NCBI GenBank assembly: GCA_946803715.1
Contig: CAMPET010000032.1
Span: forward strand, 5,519 to 69,518
Length of the DNA: 64,000 nt
Reading direction: 5' to 3'
Source: Beroe ovata
Lineage: Eukaryota > Ctenophora > Nuda > Beroida > Beroidae
Made by a program: the position numbers and the translations under genes. Shown here one piece after another: positions 12,534 through 25,187 of this stretch (positions are counted from its first letter, which is position 1; every line of letters starts with the position of its first letter). The notes beneath the pieces were generated by a model. It did not search any database and was not told where the DNA came from. It saw only the letters and a program-made list of their open reading frames with translations.

Positions 12534-14937
12534 CTAGTTATACGTCACCATATCTGGTGGTAAATGCCCCTTCTCCCCGAAGCCCTTGAGCGACACATTA
12601 CCGCTCGGCCGTATCACTAGATGGGTAATGCTGCCGTTAGCGGCACCGTACCTCAGCCACCCAGCCGGGTCGTTCTGTAGTGCACGGCACACAAAGTATC
12701 GGATCACGTTACCGTGGCACACCAGTATCTCGTGGCTGTCCTCAGCTTGATCCGGGTGTGCACGGTGGATAAAACTGCGGTAGGGGGTGTGGGTAAAGTT
12801 AGGGTACAGTAATGTGATCAGATAATTATGTATAGAACTTGATTTGGTGGGCACACAGACACTGTGTGCCACACAGATAAAGTTCACAAACATACTGATA
12901 CCATCACTGAATTCACAATCACACCCAATAAGAGAGCACAGGTGAAGCTGACTTACTGTCTGAATGCTGCCTCTATTCTGGCGCCATCCCTGTGGAACAT
13001 CCATGGTTCTGGTGACCACATCTCAGCTTCTGGCTCCGGGGGTACTGGAGCCCCTTCTCGGGCGAGCTCTGAATAGTCCACTGGAACATCTGAATACAAA
13101 TACAATGTTTGAGAGGTTGGCACACTGCCATAACCATTGGAATTGGTAATTTGCCAGTCATGACTCATGAATTATATCGAGTTTGTCGCAGATTACGAAA
13201 CTTGATGAGGGCCTCAGGGAATATATTGTGTAACTAACTCCAATATTAATGATTCATGACTGGAGTCCTATGTACGTGATTTACGCGATGTGGAATTACA
13301 CGTGACACTACGGTGTTAGAAAGAGGGTCAGTCATGACTCATGAACAGGAGTTATGAACAGCAGTTGATGTACATTGCTCAATGTACATCTTAGAAGAAA
13401 TCGGATGACTTCGGAGACGAAGTAAATTTGCAGACGTTGCATGGCCATGAGCTTATCAGGGAGACAGTTATCATTATGCATACATAGTGAGTATGAGTGA
13501 TAACCTAAATTTAGGACAGCAAAAACTGAAAAAAATAAAAGTGGCGACTTTCTACCAGAAATCACACACACACACAATCACACANNNNNNNNNNNNNNNN
13601 NNNNNNNNNNNNNNNNNNNNNNNNNNNNNNNNNNNNNNNNNNNNNNNNNNNNNNNNNNNNNNNNNNNNNNNCATACAGCTCAGTGCTCACCCTTGTTGAG
13701 ATGTTTGAGAATGATGTGTCCAGTTTCCATGGCCCTGACGTAGGTACTGATGTATACATGGGAAACAGTGTCACCTAACAAATCGTATAGACGCTTTCCT
13801 GTCAGTTCAGCTTGCTCACGCCCCAGTGCTGAATAGAATGGAATGTCACCAAGCTTGAACTGTTACTCAGTGACAGTCACTGTGACAGTCATAGTGCCTG
13901 TCAGTAGTAGTCCTGAGTTTCCTGTCCCAAGTACCGAATGTCTCATCAAATAAAGTCAAGAAAGTGTCAAGAGAAAGCACCACTACCTAGCGTCGAGAGA
14001 AAGCGGTGTCAAGGAGAGGGCCGTCTAGAAATTGGTGTGCCGTGTCAACAGAAAGGAGTACTGTCAGTTGTCACGACTGTCACATATAACTCACGGGTTA
14101 GGACTCTCTTTTCTGCCTCTGTCTCCTCAATCTCGTACTGTCCGTGTCTTATCAGATAAATGTTCCGTACTGCCCTCGGTATCTTGGCTTCTTTCTCCTG
14201 TGAAACATCATCCTGTTACTCATGGTAACTGGTAGTCATGGCTACGGGAACTGGTAGTCATGGTTACGGGAAGTTATGTAGATTTCACAGAAACTAGTGT
14301 GAGACACCAAGAAAGGTTCAGAATTATTTTTTCGTCGGAAAAATTCAAGTCCGCCGCTTAACTCGATTAAAGTACAAAATTAACTTATGGGAAAGTGGTT
14401 TCTCGGAACCTGGACTAGTAAGATAAGACCGGTTAAACTGGTAATTTGAGTGGGAATTTGTGCTAAATTCTGACACGATTGAATGCTGTGGTTATCATAG
14501 ACAAAAACCTAAATTTGAATTCAACAACTGATCGACCAAATTCATCCTATAATCAAACTATCTAGCTTGGATCCAGGGCCATCAACCTATAATAATCATA
14601 AATTATCTTGGCTATTGTGGCAGGGTCTACCTCATCGGTTAAGTTTGACATAGCACCAAAGTCTGGTTTCATCATGTCCCAATTGTCATCCCATAATCTG
14701 AAATAATGCAAACAGCTTTAGTACCACTTCACTTTCCGATGTATTAGCGATGCGTTAGCGTTTTTTCAGTGATATCACTAAAGGTATTAAAAAAACAGAC
14801 TAACTTGAAAATACTCACGTTGTTGGGAATAATCTACCAGGATGGTTTGTTCTGTTTTCCTTTGCCAGTGCATTATACTGTGTCAACAGCACTGTACCAA
14901 ATAGAGAGGATGATACCGCCAGAGCTTTCATAAACAT
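12534..14937 (-). CDS. PGAM5: PGAM5 mitochondrial Ser/Thr phosphatase (6 exons)
   Basis: Exons in transcription order: 14937-14819, 14697-14631, 14197-14095, 13828-13691, 13089-12957, 12774-12534. They join in frame to 266 residues (human PGAM5-L 289). PGAM5 is a histidine-phosphatase-fold enzyme that dephosphorylates protein Ser/Thr and is anchored in mitochondria. The N-terminus [18 protein letters not shown] is a membrane anchor. Residues 42-47 WDDNWD match the WDPNWD multimerisation motif. [10 protein letters not shown] carries the catalytic His80. Next come [42 protein letters not shown] and [11 protein letters not shown]. Intron 4 contains an 87-base N gap (13585-13671), but both flanking exons are intact and in phase. 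The exon 2 donor (GTAGAC) is the only ambiguous junction. It is chosen because it is in phase and avoids a downstream stop. Confidence 0.93.
13585..13671. other. Assembly gap (87 N) beside CA repeat
   Basis: Run of N following a CACACA tract within PGAM5 intron 4. Confidence 0.99.
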
Positions 14938-16205
14938 GATCCTACCTTGAAATATGGGCTGTTATAAATGTAATAACACACAGAACCATATGAGTCGATG
15001 AAAGAGTGAATTATTATGTTTGAACTCTAGATATGATATATTCACGTCCATTTAGCTTCCTGCATTAAATAAGAACACCTGGCTAATGGAAATTTCATCA
15101 TCGTAATAAAAATGAATTCAACACAGCAGGGATTCATTCAATAAATAGTTTTAATTAATTTAAGAACCATGCTCCTGTTAACCCACTGCCCGTGTCTCTG
15201 AAGTAGAGTGATAGAGTGAGGCTACACTACAAATTATACCGAGACTCGAGAGATATCGCTGATCGAATATGATCAAAACATACTATTACTATCGTAACTA
15301 GCAGTTGCTATCACGATAACTGAGAGTGAGTAAGAACTGGTAGTTGTACTAGAGAATGGTATTTCTGGGGAAGGGTCCCAAATTTTCAGACACTTTCAGC
15401 ATCGACTCTCATTGTTCATTGTTCGAATCAAAGTTTTCGCTGGTCAATCACCATCTGGTGAGTCAGGTGGAGAAGACATTGGCCATCGAGAAGCAAGGCA
15501 GATCCTTTTGTTTTCCAGAAATCGGTTATGAGATTTACTTTTAGGACACTTCCCCAATAATACCACTCTCTCTCTCAGTACTCACTATTTAGTTCTCACC
15601 CGCCAAATGGCTTGTTGATAAAAGACAAGGAAGGAGGTGAACTGTTCTACACCGTACAAACTTTTCAAATAAGTAACACTTTTTGTACACTCTAAAAGCA
15701 ACAACAATGGTGGCAAAATTGCAAATCCATAATCCAACCAAGCCACCACCAAACCCACGAATAAATCCACTCAGTTTCTAGTGATATTTTTGTAACCCGA
15801 CCACTGTTTCAGATCAGATTTTTCATGATTTATCTCTTATTATGGTTATCACTCTCACAAAAGTATAAGATGAGAGATTTTCACAGTTTATAGTTCTTCG
15901 AATAAAGAACTGCTCAATCAACGATGTCCAATACGGCTCTGGGAACGCCATATGGGGTCACACTGTTAACTCAGTGATTCACTGATCACAGAGATATGAT
16001 CGCAATTCGAAATAACAATTCGGTGGTCCCTTCAAGTCTTGAAATACCGGAGACATCACTCTTGAAGTAAAAACAGATATTAACAACGAAAGAAGACCTC
16101 AGACAAACAAAGCAAAACGCAGACAAACTCAGACAAACAGACAACGGACATGACATGTGTGGGGAGGGGGCGGGGGATTTGGGACCACCGGAGTAAATGT
16201 CCATG
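14938..16205. other. Intergenic, PGAM5 5' flank and PRAS40-like 3' flank
   Basis: No supported exon. A 62-codon plus-strand frame near 15356 has no recognisable features. PGAM5 is transcribed away from its start at 14937, so its promoter should lie in 14940-15300. Confidence 0.5.
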
Positions 16206-19200
16206 TCAGGAATGACGGATTCGGGAAGGGTTATAACTCTTGGAAACGAGCCGAGGTCGAGGAATGTCATTCTCTGGACCACCATTGAACGCTTCCATCA
16301 TGGTTTTCATACTGTGAGCTACGTCCTCCCCTTTTGTACTTGAAGACAGACGCTTAGACCGGAAATGATCACGTCGATAGTTGGCTGGGATGTTGATCGG
16401 TACTGACTTGCCTTCCGTAACCTGGGGAGGGGTGGTCGTAGGAATTATGGGGATTGGGGGTAGGGGTAATGTGTGGTGAAATAACGGAGATAAATAGACG
16501 AACAGAGACAGCCCATAGCACAAACAACACGTCACCAATGCGTCACAACAACGTCACAACACGTCAACAACGATCGATCACGTCACCCCTTACCATATCT
16601 GCCTCACATCCTGACGAGCTACTCTCCCTATCCTCATCCTCATCCTCTTCTTCCTCCCTCCTGTCCTCGTCATCACTGGGATCATCTCCCAGCCCTAGGA
16701 TACCCATCCTGTTACCAAGAATGTCGTGATCCATGGGCGTCATGAACAGATCGTCGTCTCCCATATCAAACTGGAAATACTCCTCCTGTGACAGCGGACT
16801 CTTCGGAACATGTTCCTGGGAATGAGGAAATCTTGTTTCCCACCACAGAATGATGCCAATTGACCCTACTATTTGAGTAATTTAGGAACTCACTGCTGAA
16901 TAGAAATCATGGTAATAAAATCTGAAGAAAACCTCGGTCCTGTTCTCTTTCTCCCACGCCACTTCCGCCCCAGGCTGGACATCATCTGACGTGGAAAAGG
17001 TTACTTTCCGATCGGATAACGAACTTTTCCGTGTTTTCTCCGACAGGGAAGATGAAGAGCTGGCGGTAAGGGCTGAGGGGAGGGGCTGGACAGGGTTGAT
17101 CAGGGAGGTGAGGTCTGGTCTGTTGTTCTGGTGGTACTGGTTCACAAGACCCCTTATTTTCTGCTCCGCACTCTCGACCTAACAATGATACGGTTTAAAC
17201 TTCAAATTCATAAAACGATAAAGATGTCTTTAACTGAAAGACTTCCAGAAATTGAAAAAGAATGGCATATTCATAATAACAAGGACGAACCATCTGGAAA
17301 TTTGTCTCGAGAATTTCTTTTTCCTTGCTGATGAAGTTTGCAATCTTTTCCTCGTAAGTCATTTTCATATCCTGCTTTATCCTCGACACTTCACTTTGCA
17401 ATACTTTCAGATCGGTCAGAGCTGATGTTTCGTCCGGACCCCGCTCTACCCTTTCCGGCAATATCTATAACAGAGTTAGTGAGCTGCGTTAGATCTGCTA
17501 GATAGAGTGGACCGTGGACATGAAAATAGGACAAAATCTGTAAGTGTACGACGGAAGATAATTCAATATTTGAGATGTGACCTCCATCCCAACTCTAAAA
17601 ACGGGTAGCTGATTTTAATAGTGCTGCGAATTGCCATTATGAGTAATTGAAGTAATGGTAAAGCTTCCTGATGCACAAATGGAGGACAGCTAATGCAAAA
17701 AAGCCATCAAAAACGTAATGAATCAATGATGTCAAACAGGAGGCAGTGAAATTCCAGCATCAGAACAAAATGTGGATTCTCACATGAGGAAACAACAAAT
17801 TCAATTAATATATACTCCGAAATGTATGACGAATTATCATTTGGATTCAATAGTGTACGGACGGACGTTTATTGGACTGATAATTATACGGAGTTGAAAT
17901 TTAAGATACCTCAATATTATACCTGTGAAAATTTCTACCCGGAGGTCGCGACGCAAAACTCACACTTTGTGATCTAAGTAGCTAATATGGCCCCATTACA
18001 CATTTGCCTCGTACTTGAACACGAATGGTTTTTTCAATCTTAGGCGAATTGAAAAACTGCCAAGTGACGAAAGATAAGTGATCAAACAGGTTTAATTCAG
18101 AGAAAAATGTACTCTTATCGGATTGTAAAATTATGTCGCACATGGATGGGCTCAAGCTACCAATCGATAACTGTCTAAAGTAGCCGACAGCGTTTAGGAG
18201 TAAGTCGCACCCTCTCAAAGGCAAAGTTGTGTCAGCCTTGCATTGACCACATATTATCCAATCAAGGTTCAAGCGAACGTTTTACGGACAAGACTCAAGC
18301 GAAAACACAAGCTGCAAAACAATCTCAGTGTTTGAATTAATCGAATCACATTTCTGAGAATTTGGGTGACACATAATAACGAAGGTGTTATCTCGATTTC
18401 GGCACCAGAATGTCTGGCGTGGACCACTAGGAAACTCCCGTACGAAAATAAAACCGTGATATAATCGTATTAAGACTTCACCAAGTGAGAAACCAAGTGT
18501 CTCCTGACAGAAAAAGCAAGAGATCACGGTTGTTATATATCAGTATGAAGGGAGGATGTGATAGCAAAGCAGCACCATGAAAAAATATGTAGACTGGACG
18601 AAATGGAGTGAGAATGGTTCTATAGCTAGACTTGGACATAACAGACAGTAGCCTCATTTCATGAGAGAAACGACCCGCGTTCGGCACAGGAGATAATGGG
18701 GTCATAGTTCTATGGTTTCCTATGGGGAGCTTCTTAAAGCGGTTTGCATTACACAAACAATTATATCAGACGAACTGTGATTTAAGGGTAATCTCAGCAG
18801 GAAATAAACACCGTATCAGATACAGATTGCACAGCGTGGGATAGAGACTGCATTACCACTGATTACGTCCTGTTCTATTGAGAACTTCCTGCATTTTAAA
18901 TGTTGATAACTGCAGCTGACGGGACCCATTGAAAAGACTATACTTCATGTTGTTATGCGTTATCAACTATCCTACCTAACTCCTGGTAATATCAACTATC
19001 TGTGATATCGAATAACAGTGAATAACATCGCAATTACCAGATTGAAAGAAGCACTGAACTGAGGTCTATTCTGGACTTCCATCACTGTATTGGAGTAGTC
19101 CTCCAGTCCTGGATAGACTTGAAATTCCTGGTTAAAGTTGCGGTGCGTCGGCATATCGCATACCTGAATGAAATAGGCAACTTATAATTTGTCAGGAATG

Positions 19201-19955
19201 AACTATTTTTCAATCGTTGCGTCAATTATTTGTGGGATAAATAATTTTCTTCTAATTCGTTTCTTGGCGCTGGGCTATCTAGTAAAATATCGAATTGCAT
19301 CTCGCGCGCGCCGACCAATTTTAGCTTGTTTAATGGCTGTCGTGTTAGAGGGTTATGTTTAATCGCATTATAAATAGTGGCGACTTGATTAATTTGCCTC
19401 AGTAGCATCATTACAGGGGAGCATAACATGTAAGTTATTACAGACACAGTGTTGTTACAGTGAGTATACACTTTCTGGATAGTTGCAGTGGCTATAGTAT
19501 AATAGCCGGTAACGTTACATGGCGATATGGAAAATCAGTGTCAAGAAGTAAATGTGTCACTGAATGATGGTGTCATAGTATGTAGAGTGTTTCCAAGCTA
19601 AGAGAAACTGATGTCAATTTTACTGCTGTCAATTGTGTATCAGGGAGAGGTAAAATTGCTAGACAAAATCGATGCTCGTCGAAATAAACAAATGCCACAG
19701 AACAATTATACTGTTCGTTGTTAGAAATGTCAAGAATAACAAATGGTGTCAAGTAAAGTGGTGTTACCCAAGACAACTAACCATGCAGTTGACGGTAGTC
19801 CAGTCGCCCCTCTTAATCCTGTGAACGAGGAATTCTTGCTGGACATTGATACCGTCCAGTGTCAGTTGGACGCCCGTCAGACCGCTGCTCTCAACATGGG
19901 TAGTTCGTTCGATGTGAATCAACACGTTGAGACATCGGCAACCAAGGATAGACAT
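16206..19955 (-). CDS. AKT1S1: PRAS40/Lobe-like protein with N-terminal Cys-pair region (6 exons)
   Basis: Exons: 19955-19782, 19163-19038, 17464-17291, 17178-16894, 16815-16594, 16421-16206. All introns are phase 0 and the product is 398 residues. The C-terminus matches PRAS40, the Akt substrate and mTORC1 inhibitor. KSVPINIP parallels PRAS40 SLPVSVP. EDVAHSMKTMMEAF parallels its DLDRIAASMRAL helix. DIPRPRLVS (379-387) parallels DLPRPRLNT, which holds the Akt/14-3-3 site, so Ser387 is the counterpart of Thr246. A TOS-like FDMGD lies in the exon 5 acidic region (DDPSDDEDRREEEEDEDED). The N-terminal half differs from human PRAS40. It has C6xC8 and C57xxC60, which could form a zinc site, then a coiled-coil stretch (~residues 110-160) and a Ser-rich linker. 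The start ATG follows a good acceptor (TTTGTAG), so a 5'UTR intron or a missing upstream coding exon is possible. Family call is inference from motifs. Confidence 0.6.
17465..19037. other. Large intron 2 of PRAS40-like gene
   Basis: A 1.6-kb interval with several short open frames but no convincing exon. The phase-0 junction between its flanking exons reads on directly (SFNL/ILPER), so no exon appears to be missing. Confidence 0.6.
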
Positions 19956-20802
19956 TGCTACAAACAGAGAAGGTTCAGTTGGATAGCAGAGTTTCAGAAC
20001 TCAAGACAGTTTATATTATGTGTCATATGATCAGTTGAATATATGACCTCAGTGAATATTAATCATCCAAAAACAAACATGACAAGAGGTTTTGTGATCA
20101 GTGACTTTGACCGCATAGAATTTAGGCATGTATAAAATATCTTCCATAATATTCAAATACTATAATATCTGAAATATAGATGGGAAGTGTGTTTAAAACA
20201 ACCAAAATTGAAATTCTTCAAATTGGAATTGCGAAATTGTACTCAAATGAAGTTTGAGCACAGTGATGAATCGGTGACAAGCAAATTAAAAAAGAGGTAT
20301 ACTTGGGCCTTCAAAAGGTCCAAGTGTCAAATTACACATCCGGATCGTCTCAAAGTGGCCCCAAAACCACCATAGCATCGTAATACCGCACAAAAATATC
20401 GACCGCGAATTCCCAGAACTTGAGATAAATTCTCCTTTTCCACGCTTGAACGGTAATTACCAAAATCCGCACACCGCATACATAATGATGTGTAGTATGA
20501 CTTTTCGGACCTAGCACAAAATCACGTGCATGAGTGTTAGGAGTGTTTATGGGTCCTCACTTGATGGGTCCTCACTTGATGCGTCCTCACTTGATACGTC
20601 CTCACTTTTGTTTCATTCCCCTTATCAGTTATCATTGCTATGGAACACTCGCACTATATATCCATGGAACATCGCTGTACCCACCGCACATTTGGGTTTG
20701 GTAAATGAAAACAACGAAGATAAAATTCAATGACAACCTCGTTGATAGTATAAACTTAAACAATCCAAATAAATTTTAAAAAACGATTGAAAACTTTAGG
20801 CA
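19956..20802. other. Intergenic region with short minisatellite
   Basis: No exon recognised. A tandem repeat of about 15 bases (GGTCCTCACTTGATG, four units with point changes) lies at about 20550-20607. The 3' flank of the zinc-finger gene overlaps the right part. Confidence 0.6.
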
Positions 20803-22161
20803 CTACTTCTCCAAAGTCTTCTTATTCGACCCCGACGAACTGTCATTTCCCTGCTTGTCTGGAGCTACGGGAGATTCGGATTCAATTTGTGATGATTCCG
20901 GCATTGTTACAGGGGATTTATCACCTTTTCCTTTGAGTTTGGGCGTGGTTGGGGACTCGTTCTCTTCTAATAATCGATTCCCATGATAATCTCGGAAATG
21001 AAGCACCACGGCATGGAAACTGAGGAAAGTCCCCACACAGACGGTACAAAGGAATGGAAGTGAGAAGCTGTGTTCGTGACAACCGAAGTCGGAACTGAAG
21101 TCGGCCGTTAACTTTACTCCTACCAATGACCCGTGATGGAAAACTGGATCATACTTCGATTTGCTCTTTACAAATGGGCACCTCAAATCTACACAGTAAT
21201 GATGAAGTTGTTCCTGCATCTCTTGTAGGGGTTTGTCTATCGAACTTCCAGAGGATGATGAAACTCGCTGCCTCGCTACAGGTTGTGGCACATTGCGGAG
21301 TTTTGACGGACGACCTCGTTTCATCCTCTTGTACTCGGGCTCTTCTCGTACGAGACGGTTAGTGGGTTCGGGTGACTGTACCACTATTATTCTCGCGGGT
21401 AGTTTCACGAGTGGTTTGGGGGGCGTAAAATAAGATTCACCGTTCCGACAACCCTTGCAATACTTTGTAAAATGATGATAGTTCTCAAGGAAGTGCTTAC
21501 ACGAGTTACGGTCGTGAAAAGCACAGATTTCCTGTGAATCCATTGTCTTGGGACAATTGTTGCACATGTATACGGATCTTGGTCGAAGCATCTTGAATTG
21601 CACCACAACAGTAAGAACGAGATCAAACTCGATCAGGTGAATTTTCATTAGATGAAGAAAAAGATTATCCATGATTCCAAACCCAGCTTGACAAAAGTGA
21701 CAAACTAACATACCCTTGATCAACCGGTATTGAGCACTGTGCTCACCATCCAGATCCCCAGGCAGAGATACTTTGTGCCTGATGACGGAGTGAAGGATAC
21801 TCATGTAGGGAGATGGAGAAGACCATGGGTTGTCCACACACCATCTACACACGTATTTCCGCCTCTGCGAGTGTGAGAGAAAGAGATGTTCGGTGAGAGC
21901 TATAATTGAGGTGAACCTGGCAGGGCAAAATCTACAACGACAGTGTGCGCCCTTGTGTTTGTCTAGCATGTGTTTGAGGAGATCGATCTTCTCCACAAAA
22001 CTCTCAGCACAAAGATAACAGAGGTAATCGGTTGAAGCACTGTTCATGTTGTGAATAGTTGCCGTCGGTCGGAGAAAATCGACGGGAAGTTCTTCATCTA
22101 GACACGAAGTTTCCTCTATGTTCAGTTCCACTGCATCCCAGTCAATAGTCTCCTCCATCAC
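20803..22161 (-). CDS. Intronless C2H2 zinc-finger / AT-hook protein
   Basis: A single uninterrupted 452-residue frame. It contains about five C2H2-type fingers of irregular spacing: C48/C51-H64/H69, C76/C79-H92/H97, C105/C108-H124/H129, C154/C157-H170/H175 and C372/C375-H388/H393. Additional Cys pairs lie around 200-238 (CNNC, CKGC). An AT-hook-like KRGRPSK sits at 281-287 and the tail is Ser/Pro/Lys-rich. These features suggest a nuclear DNA-binding protein. I recognise no specific orthologue. No intron is visible, unlike most neighbours, which raises the possibility of an ancient retrocopy. The start MMEETIDWDAVE is acidic and follows an AT-rich upstream region. The first Met is taken as start. 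Confidence 0.85.
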   Translation of the reverse strand: MMEETIDWDAVELNIEETSCLDEELPVDFLRPTATIHNMNSASTDYLCYLCAESFVEKIDLLKHMLDKHKGAHCRCRFCPARFTSIIALTEHLFLSHSQRRKYVCRWCVDNPWSSPSPYMSILHSVIRHKVSLPGDLDGEHSAQYRLIKGMLVCHFCQAGFGIMDNLFLHLMKIHLIEFDLVLTVVVQFKMLRPRSVYMCNNCPKTMDSQEICAFHDRNSCKHFLENYHHFTKYCKGCRNGESYFTPPKPLVKLPARIIVVQSPEPTNRLVREEPEYKRMKRGRPSKLRNVPQPVARQRVSSSSGSSIDKPLQEMQEQLHHYCVDLRCPFVKSKSKYDPVFHHGSLVGVKLTADFSSDFGCHEHSFSLPFLCTVCVGTFLSFHAVVLHFRDYHGNRLLEENESPTTPKLKGKGDKSPVTMPESSQIESESPVAPDKQGNDSSSGSNKKTLEK

Positions 22162-22937
22162 ACAGACATAATGCGTATTATTGTGACGCTAAAATATGTA
22201 TTAATTGTATCATCGGTATCATGATTGGTGAAAGGGAAGTGCCTATTGATCAATGATAATATCCATTATATTCATACGAAGGAATGACACTCCTGGAGGA
22301 TCTATTTCTAATGTGAGAATGTTTTTAGCCTGAAAATGAATTGAAGGTCGTAATATGAAAGTATATCAATGACCGGCTGCTGGCCGCCTGATCAACCCCG
22401 CTGAATAGAACGACGAACTGCGAACAATCTAAATACTAAAATGCATTACGTAATTTTATAGTTTGTACATTATTTCAACACCTTGAATACAAATATCAAA
22501 TATCATTTTCATAACAAAACAACTATATATCAAACAAAATGATTCATAAAAGATAATTATAAGAGATTAGAAATAGCACCTCTTCATACCTTAATGGGGG
22601 CAAGCAAGTAGCATCGCCTCATTTCTTAGAAAGCAACACATTCAACTTCGTTTTATTAAAATGATAAATGTGAAGAATTAGTAGTATAGGCATGAACTAT
22701 TAGACACAATGGGCTATATTACTATCGAAGAGTTTCACAATCATTGTAACTATGAATTGCGCTTTCCCAGAATTTGTGTACCTAGAAAACAAAATTTGAG
22801 CCACGCAAAGTTTTTGCATCTTTGTTTAACACCTGTCTGCATATTATATGAACTGCTTAACTACTAACTCGTAATGAAACACACGAGTGCTTCGGTTTAA
22901 GCTTGATTATCATATTATTTACTGAAAGGTTTCTGTC
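22162..22937. other. Intergenic, no feature seen
   Basis: AT-rich interval between the zinc-finger gene's 5' end and the ankyrin gene's 3' end. It should hold the promoter of the former and the 3'UTR of the latter. Confidence 0.5.
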
Positions 22938-24286
22938 TCATCCATCACCACGTCTTGAAGACCGACGTGAAGTGACTTTCACAGCCTTCTTATCATTTTT
23001 ATTTTTCAGGAGAGCAAAGTCTTCTTCCTCCTCCATCTCCATCTCCATCTGTCTCTCCTCCTCTTCCAGAGTCAGACTGTCCCCGTGGACCGTAATGTAG
23101 CTGAGAAAGGCACAATTTTCATATAGCAGGTATGCCTTGTCAATTGCCACTTCATGCACCATCTCTATAACTACTGTGGACTGCTCTTCAACACAAAATC
23201 CAATTAGTACTAAAGAAGATTTATGGTTGCCGATTTATTGGAACCTGACTCTTTTCATGATTTGCAGACACATCACCATCTCTTGCTATCAAATTACATG
23301 AAAGAGCGTATTCGAACATTGCTATGGGACCTAGCATACTCAATAGAATACTCAAAAAAACGTTTCGACCTCTTAAGAATAGTTCAGAAGTAAGAAGTCC
23401 TCATCGTGATAGTAAGTTCACATGAAGAACCATCAATCATAATGTACTACACTAGGTACACATCACACATTATGGACTCAGCAGAGTATCAGATGTCACA
23501 TTGCTAATGTGTGATGGGATATATTGCATACTCTGGGCATATGACACAGGTAATCTCACAAAGATTAAAGTGCAAGAAAAACTTTCCAGAAACTGACACA
23601 GTGAAATGTGAAGTTGTCAGTTATCCATATACAGTTTAAGTTAAAAATCTCATATCAAGTTCTTGAAGACTGATAAGGGTTTGATGCATTCTAGAAACAA
23701 ATTTAACTCACTTTTCTAGAATCTGGACCACTGCATGGTTATTGTAGATCCTAGCTATATCAGCTGGGGTGTCACTATATCTGTCATTGGCAAATGGGTT
23801 GCTTCCATTCTCTAGGAGAAGCTGTGTTATTTTCTTGTGACCAATTTCTGCTGCACAATGAAGTGGTGTCCATCCATTGGTCATCCGCATGTTAACACTA
23901 GCACCTGAATATTAAGTATTTTCACTGATTACTTCATTCATATTCATGACCTGAGCTGATAAGACTAACACTTCTCAGTGCACAGTATGAGTGCATTGTC
24001 TGACCTGAGTTAATTAATGTTTTTGCGACATACAAGTGGCCATTGGAAACAGCCCAATGTAAGGGAGTACGTCCACCCCATTCAAGATCCTTTTCATTCA
24101 CATTAGCACCTGCAGTTTCAATATCTCATACATTACCATACATTACCATCTACTTCCAAGCAACCAATTTGTCATTCAAGCTTCATATCTTCATTTTTGA
24201 GATGAATTTTTGAACTTACCACGATATATGAGGTTAAGCACAGCATCCTCATCCCCAAGAGCACTGAATTCATGCAGCTCAGTCAT
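22938..24286 (-). CDS. Small ankyrin-repeat protein with acidic tail (4 exons)
   Basis: Exons 24286-24220, 24109-24005, 23904-23712 and 23100-22938 join in frame to 175 residues. Two full ankyrin repeats are clear: GGRTPLHWAVSNGHLYVAKTL and GWTPLHCAAEIGHKKITQLLLENG. A partial leading repeat (LHEFSALGDEDAVLNLIYRG) and a degenerate trailing one (SDTPADIARIYNNHAVVQIL) flank them. The tail (TLEEEERQMEMEMEEEED then KNKNDKK and SRRSSRRGDG) is acidic followed by basic. Repeat boundaries coincide with exon boundaries (each begins G-A-x-V-N). The last intron (23101-23711) uses the acceptor GCCTTTCTCAG. An alternative upstream frame (VHEVAIDKAYLLYEN) would be out of phase. Ankyrin proteins are protein-interaction scaffolds and no specific orthologue is recognised. 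Confidence 0.8.
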
Positions 24287-24770
24287 GAGAAATTAAACCA
24301 TAACTTGAACGAGTGAACACTGATCAGCAGAATTCATTCATCGGCTTATTAGCATCATTATGAGACTCAAGTCTAATCAAGGTACTCCCAAACTAGACTT
24401 GTGTAAAAAGGACAAATCACTCACAAGATATCTGCAATGCAATTCAGATTGTATTACCATTAAACTCACTTAGACACTTCTTACAGGGTAGTATATCACT
24501 CAGTTATTAAATAAATAAGATAATGTTAAATAAATAAGATAATTTTGCATGTTATTTAAGTCAAAACCATCCCTGGCAAGTGGCAAACTTTATATTTGTA
24601 CTGGTCTATCGATGATAGATCATGTCGAGAATTTCTTACATAACCACTTTTACAACATAAGTTACAATATCACACTGATTAATGCAAGGACAATATAAGA
24701 ATATCCAGTGCTGAAAGGCACTAACACAAATATTCAAATATAATTCTGAATGTCATTGCGCTCGCATCAG

Positions 24771-24866
24771 TTGTAGGATTTTACCCTACCGTCAGTGCGC
24801 GCAATTTTCATTCCGCCCTTGCCTTGGATAAAATCCCGCCAGCAAGGGTAGGGTGAAATCCTACAA
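24771..24866. mobile_element. MITE copy 2 (same family)
   Basis: Ends TTGTAGGATTTTACCCTACC and GGTAGGGTGAAATCCTACAA. Flanking 9-mers TCGCATCAG and TCGCGACAG match at seven of nine positions, as expected for an older insertion. Same orientation as copy 1. Confidence 0.85.
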
Positions 24867-25099
24867 TCGCGACAGATGCAGGCAGGCACGCTTAGCATCA
24901 CCACTCATGACCAGGCAAATTAGTCCACAATTGCGAATTTGAATGGGAAATTTTGTTCCCAAATGTGAAATGTATAGCCTGCTGACGGGTGAACCGCTGT
25001 TGAGTGCAGTAAGCTAGTTTTTACGGCATTTCACATCACAGAGTAAAATATAATTGCATAATTAAGGCAATAAGGCAATTCAAACAGATTCATCAAAGC

Positions 25100-25178
25100 T
25101 TGTAGGATTTCACCCTGGCCCTACCCTTGCTGGCGGATTGAAAATCGCGCGCACCGACGGTAGGGTAAAATCCTACAA
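25100..25178. mobile_element. MITE copy 3 with perfect 9-bp target duplication
   Basis: Shortest copy (79 bp), in reverse orientation to copies 1 and 2. It is flanked by CATCAAAGC at 25091-25099 and 25179-25187. Confidence 0.9.
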
Positions 25179-25187
25179 CATCAAAGC

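Noticed and set aside
19743-20030. 95-codon plus-strand frame
   Set aside because: Overlaps antisense to exon 1 of the PRAS40-like gene, whose phase-consistent exon chain explains the open frame.
23101-23162. Extra N-terminal part of the last ankyrin-gene exon (MVHEVAIDKAYLLYEN)
   Set aside because: No acceptor upstream of it keeps phase with the preceding exon. The acceptor at CTCAG/CTAC does.
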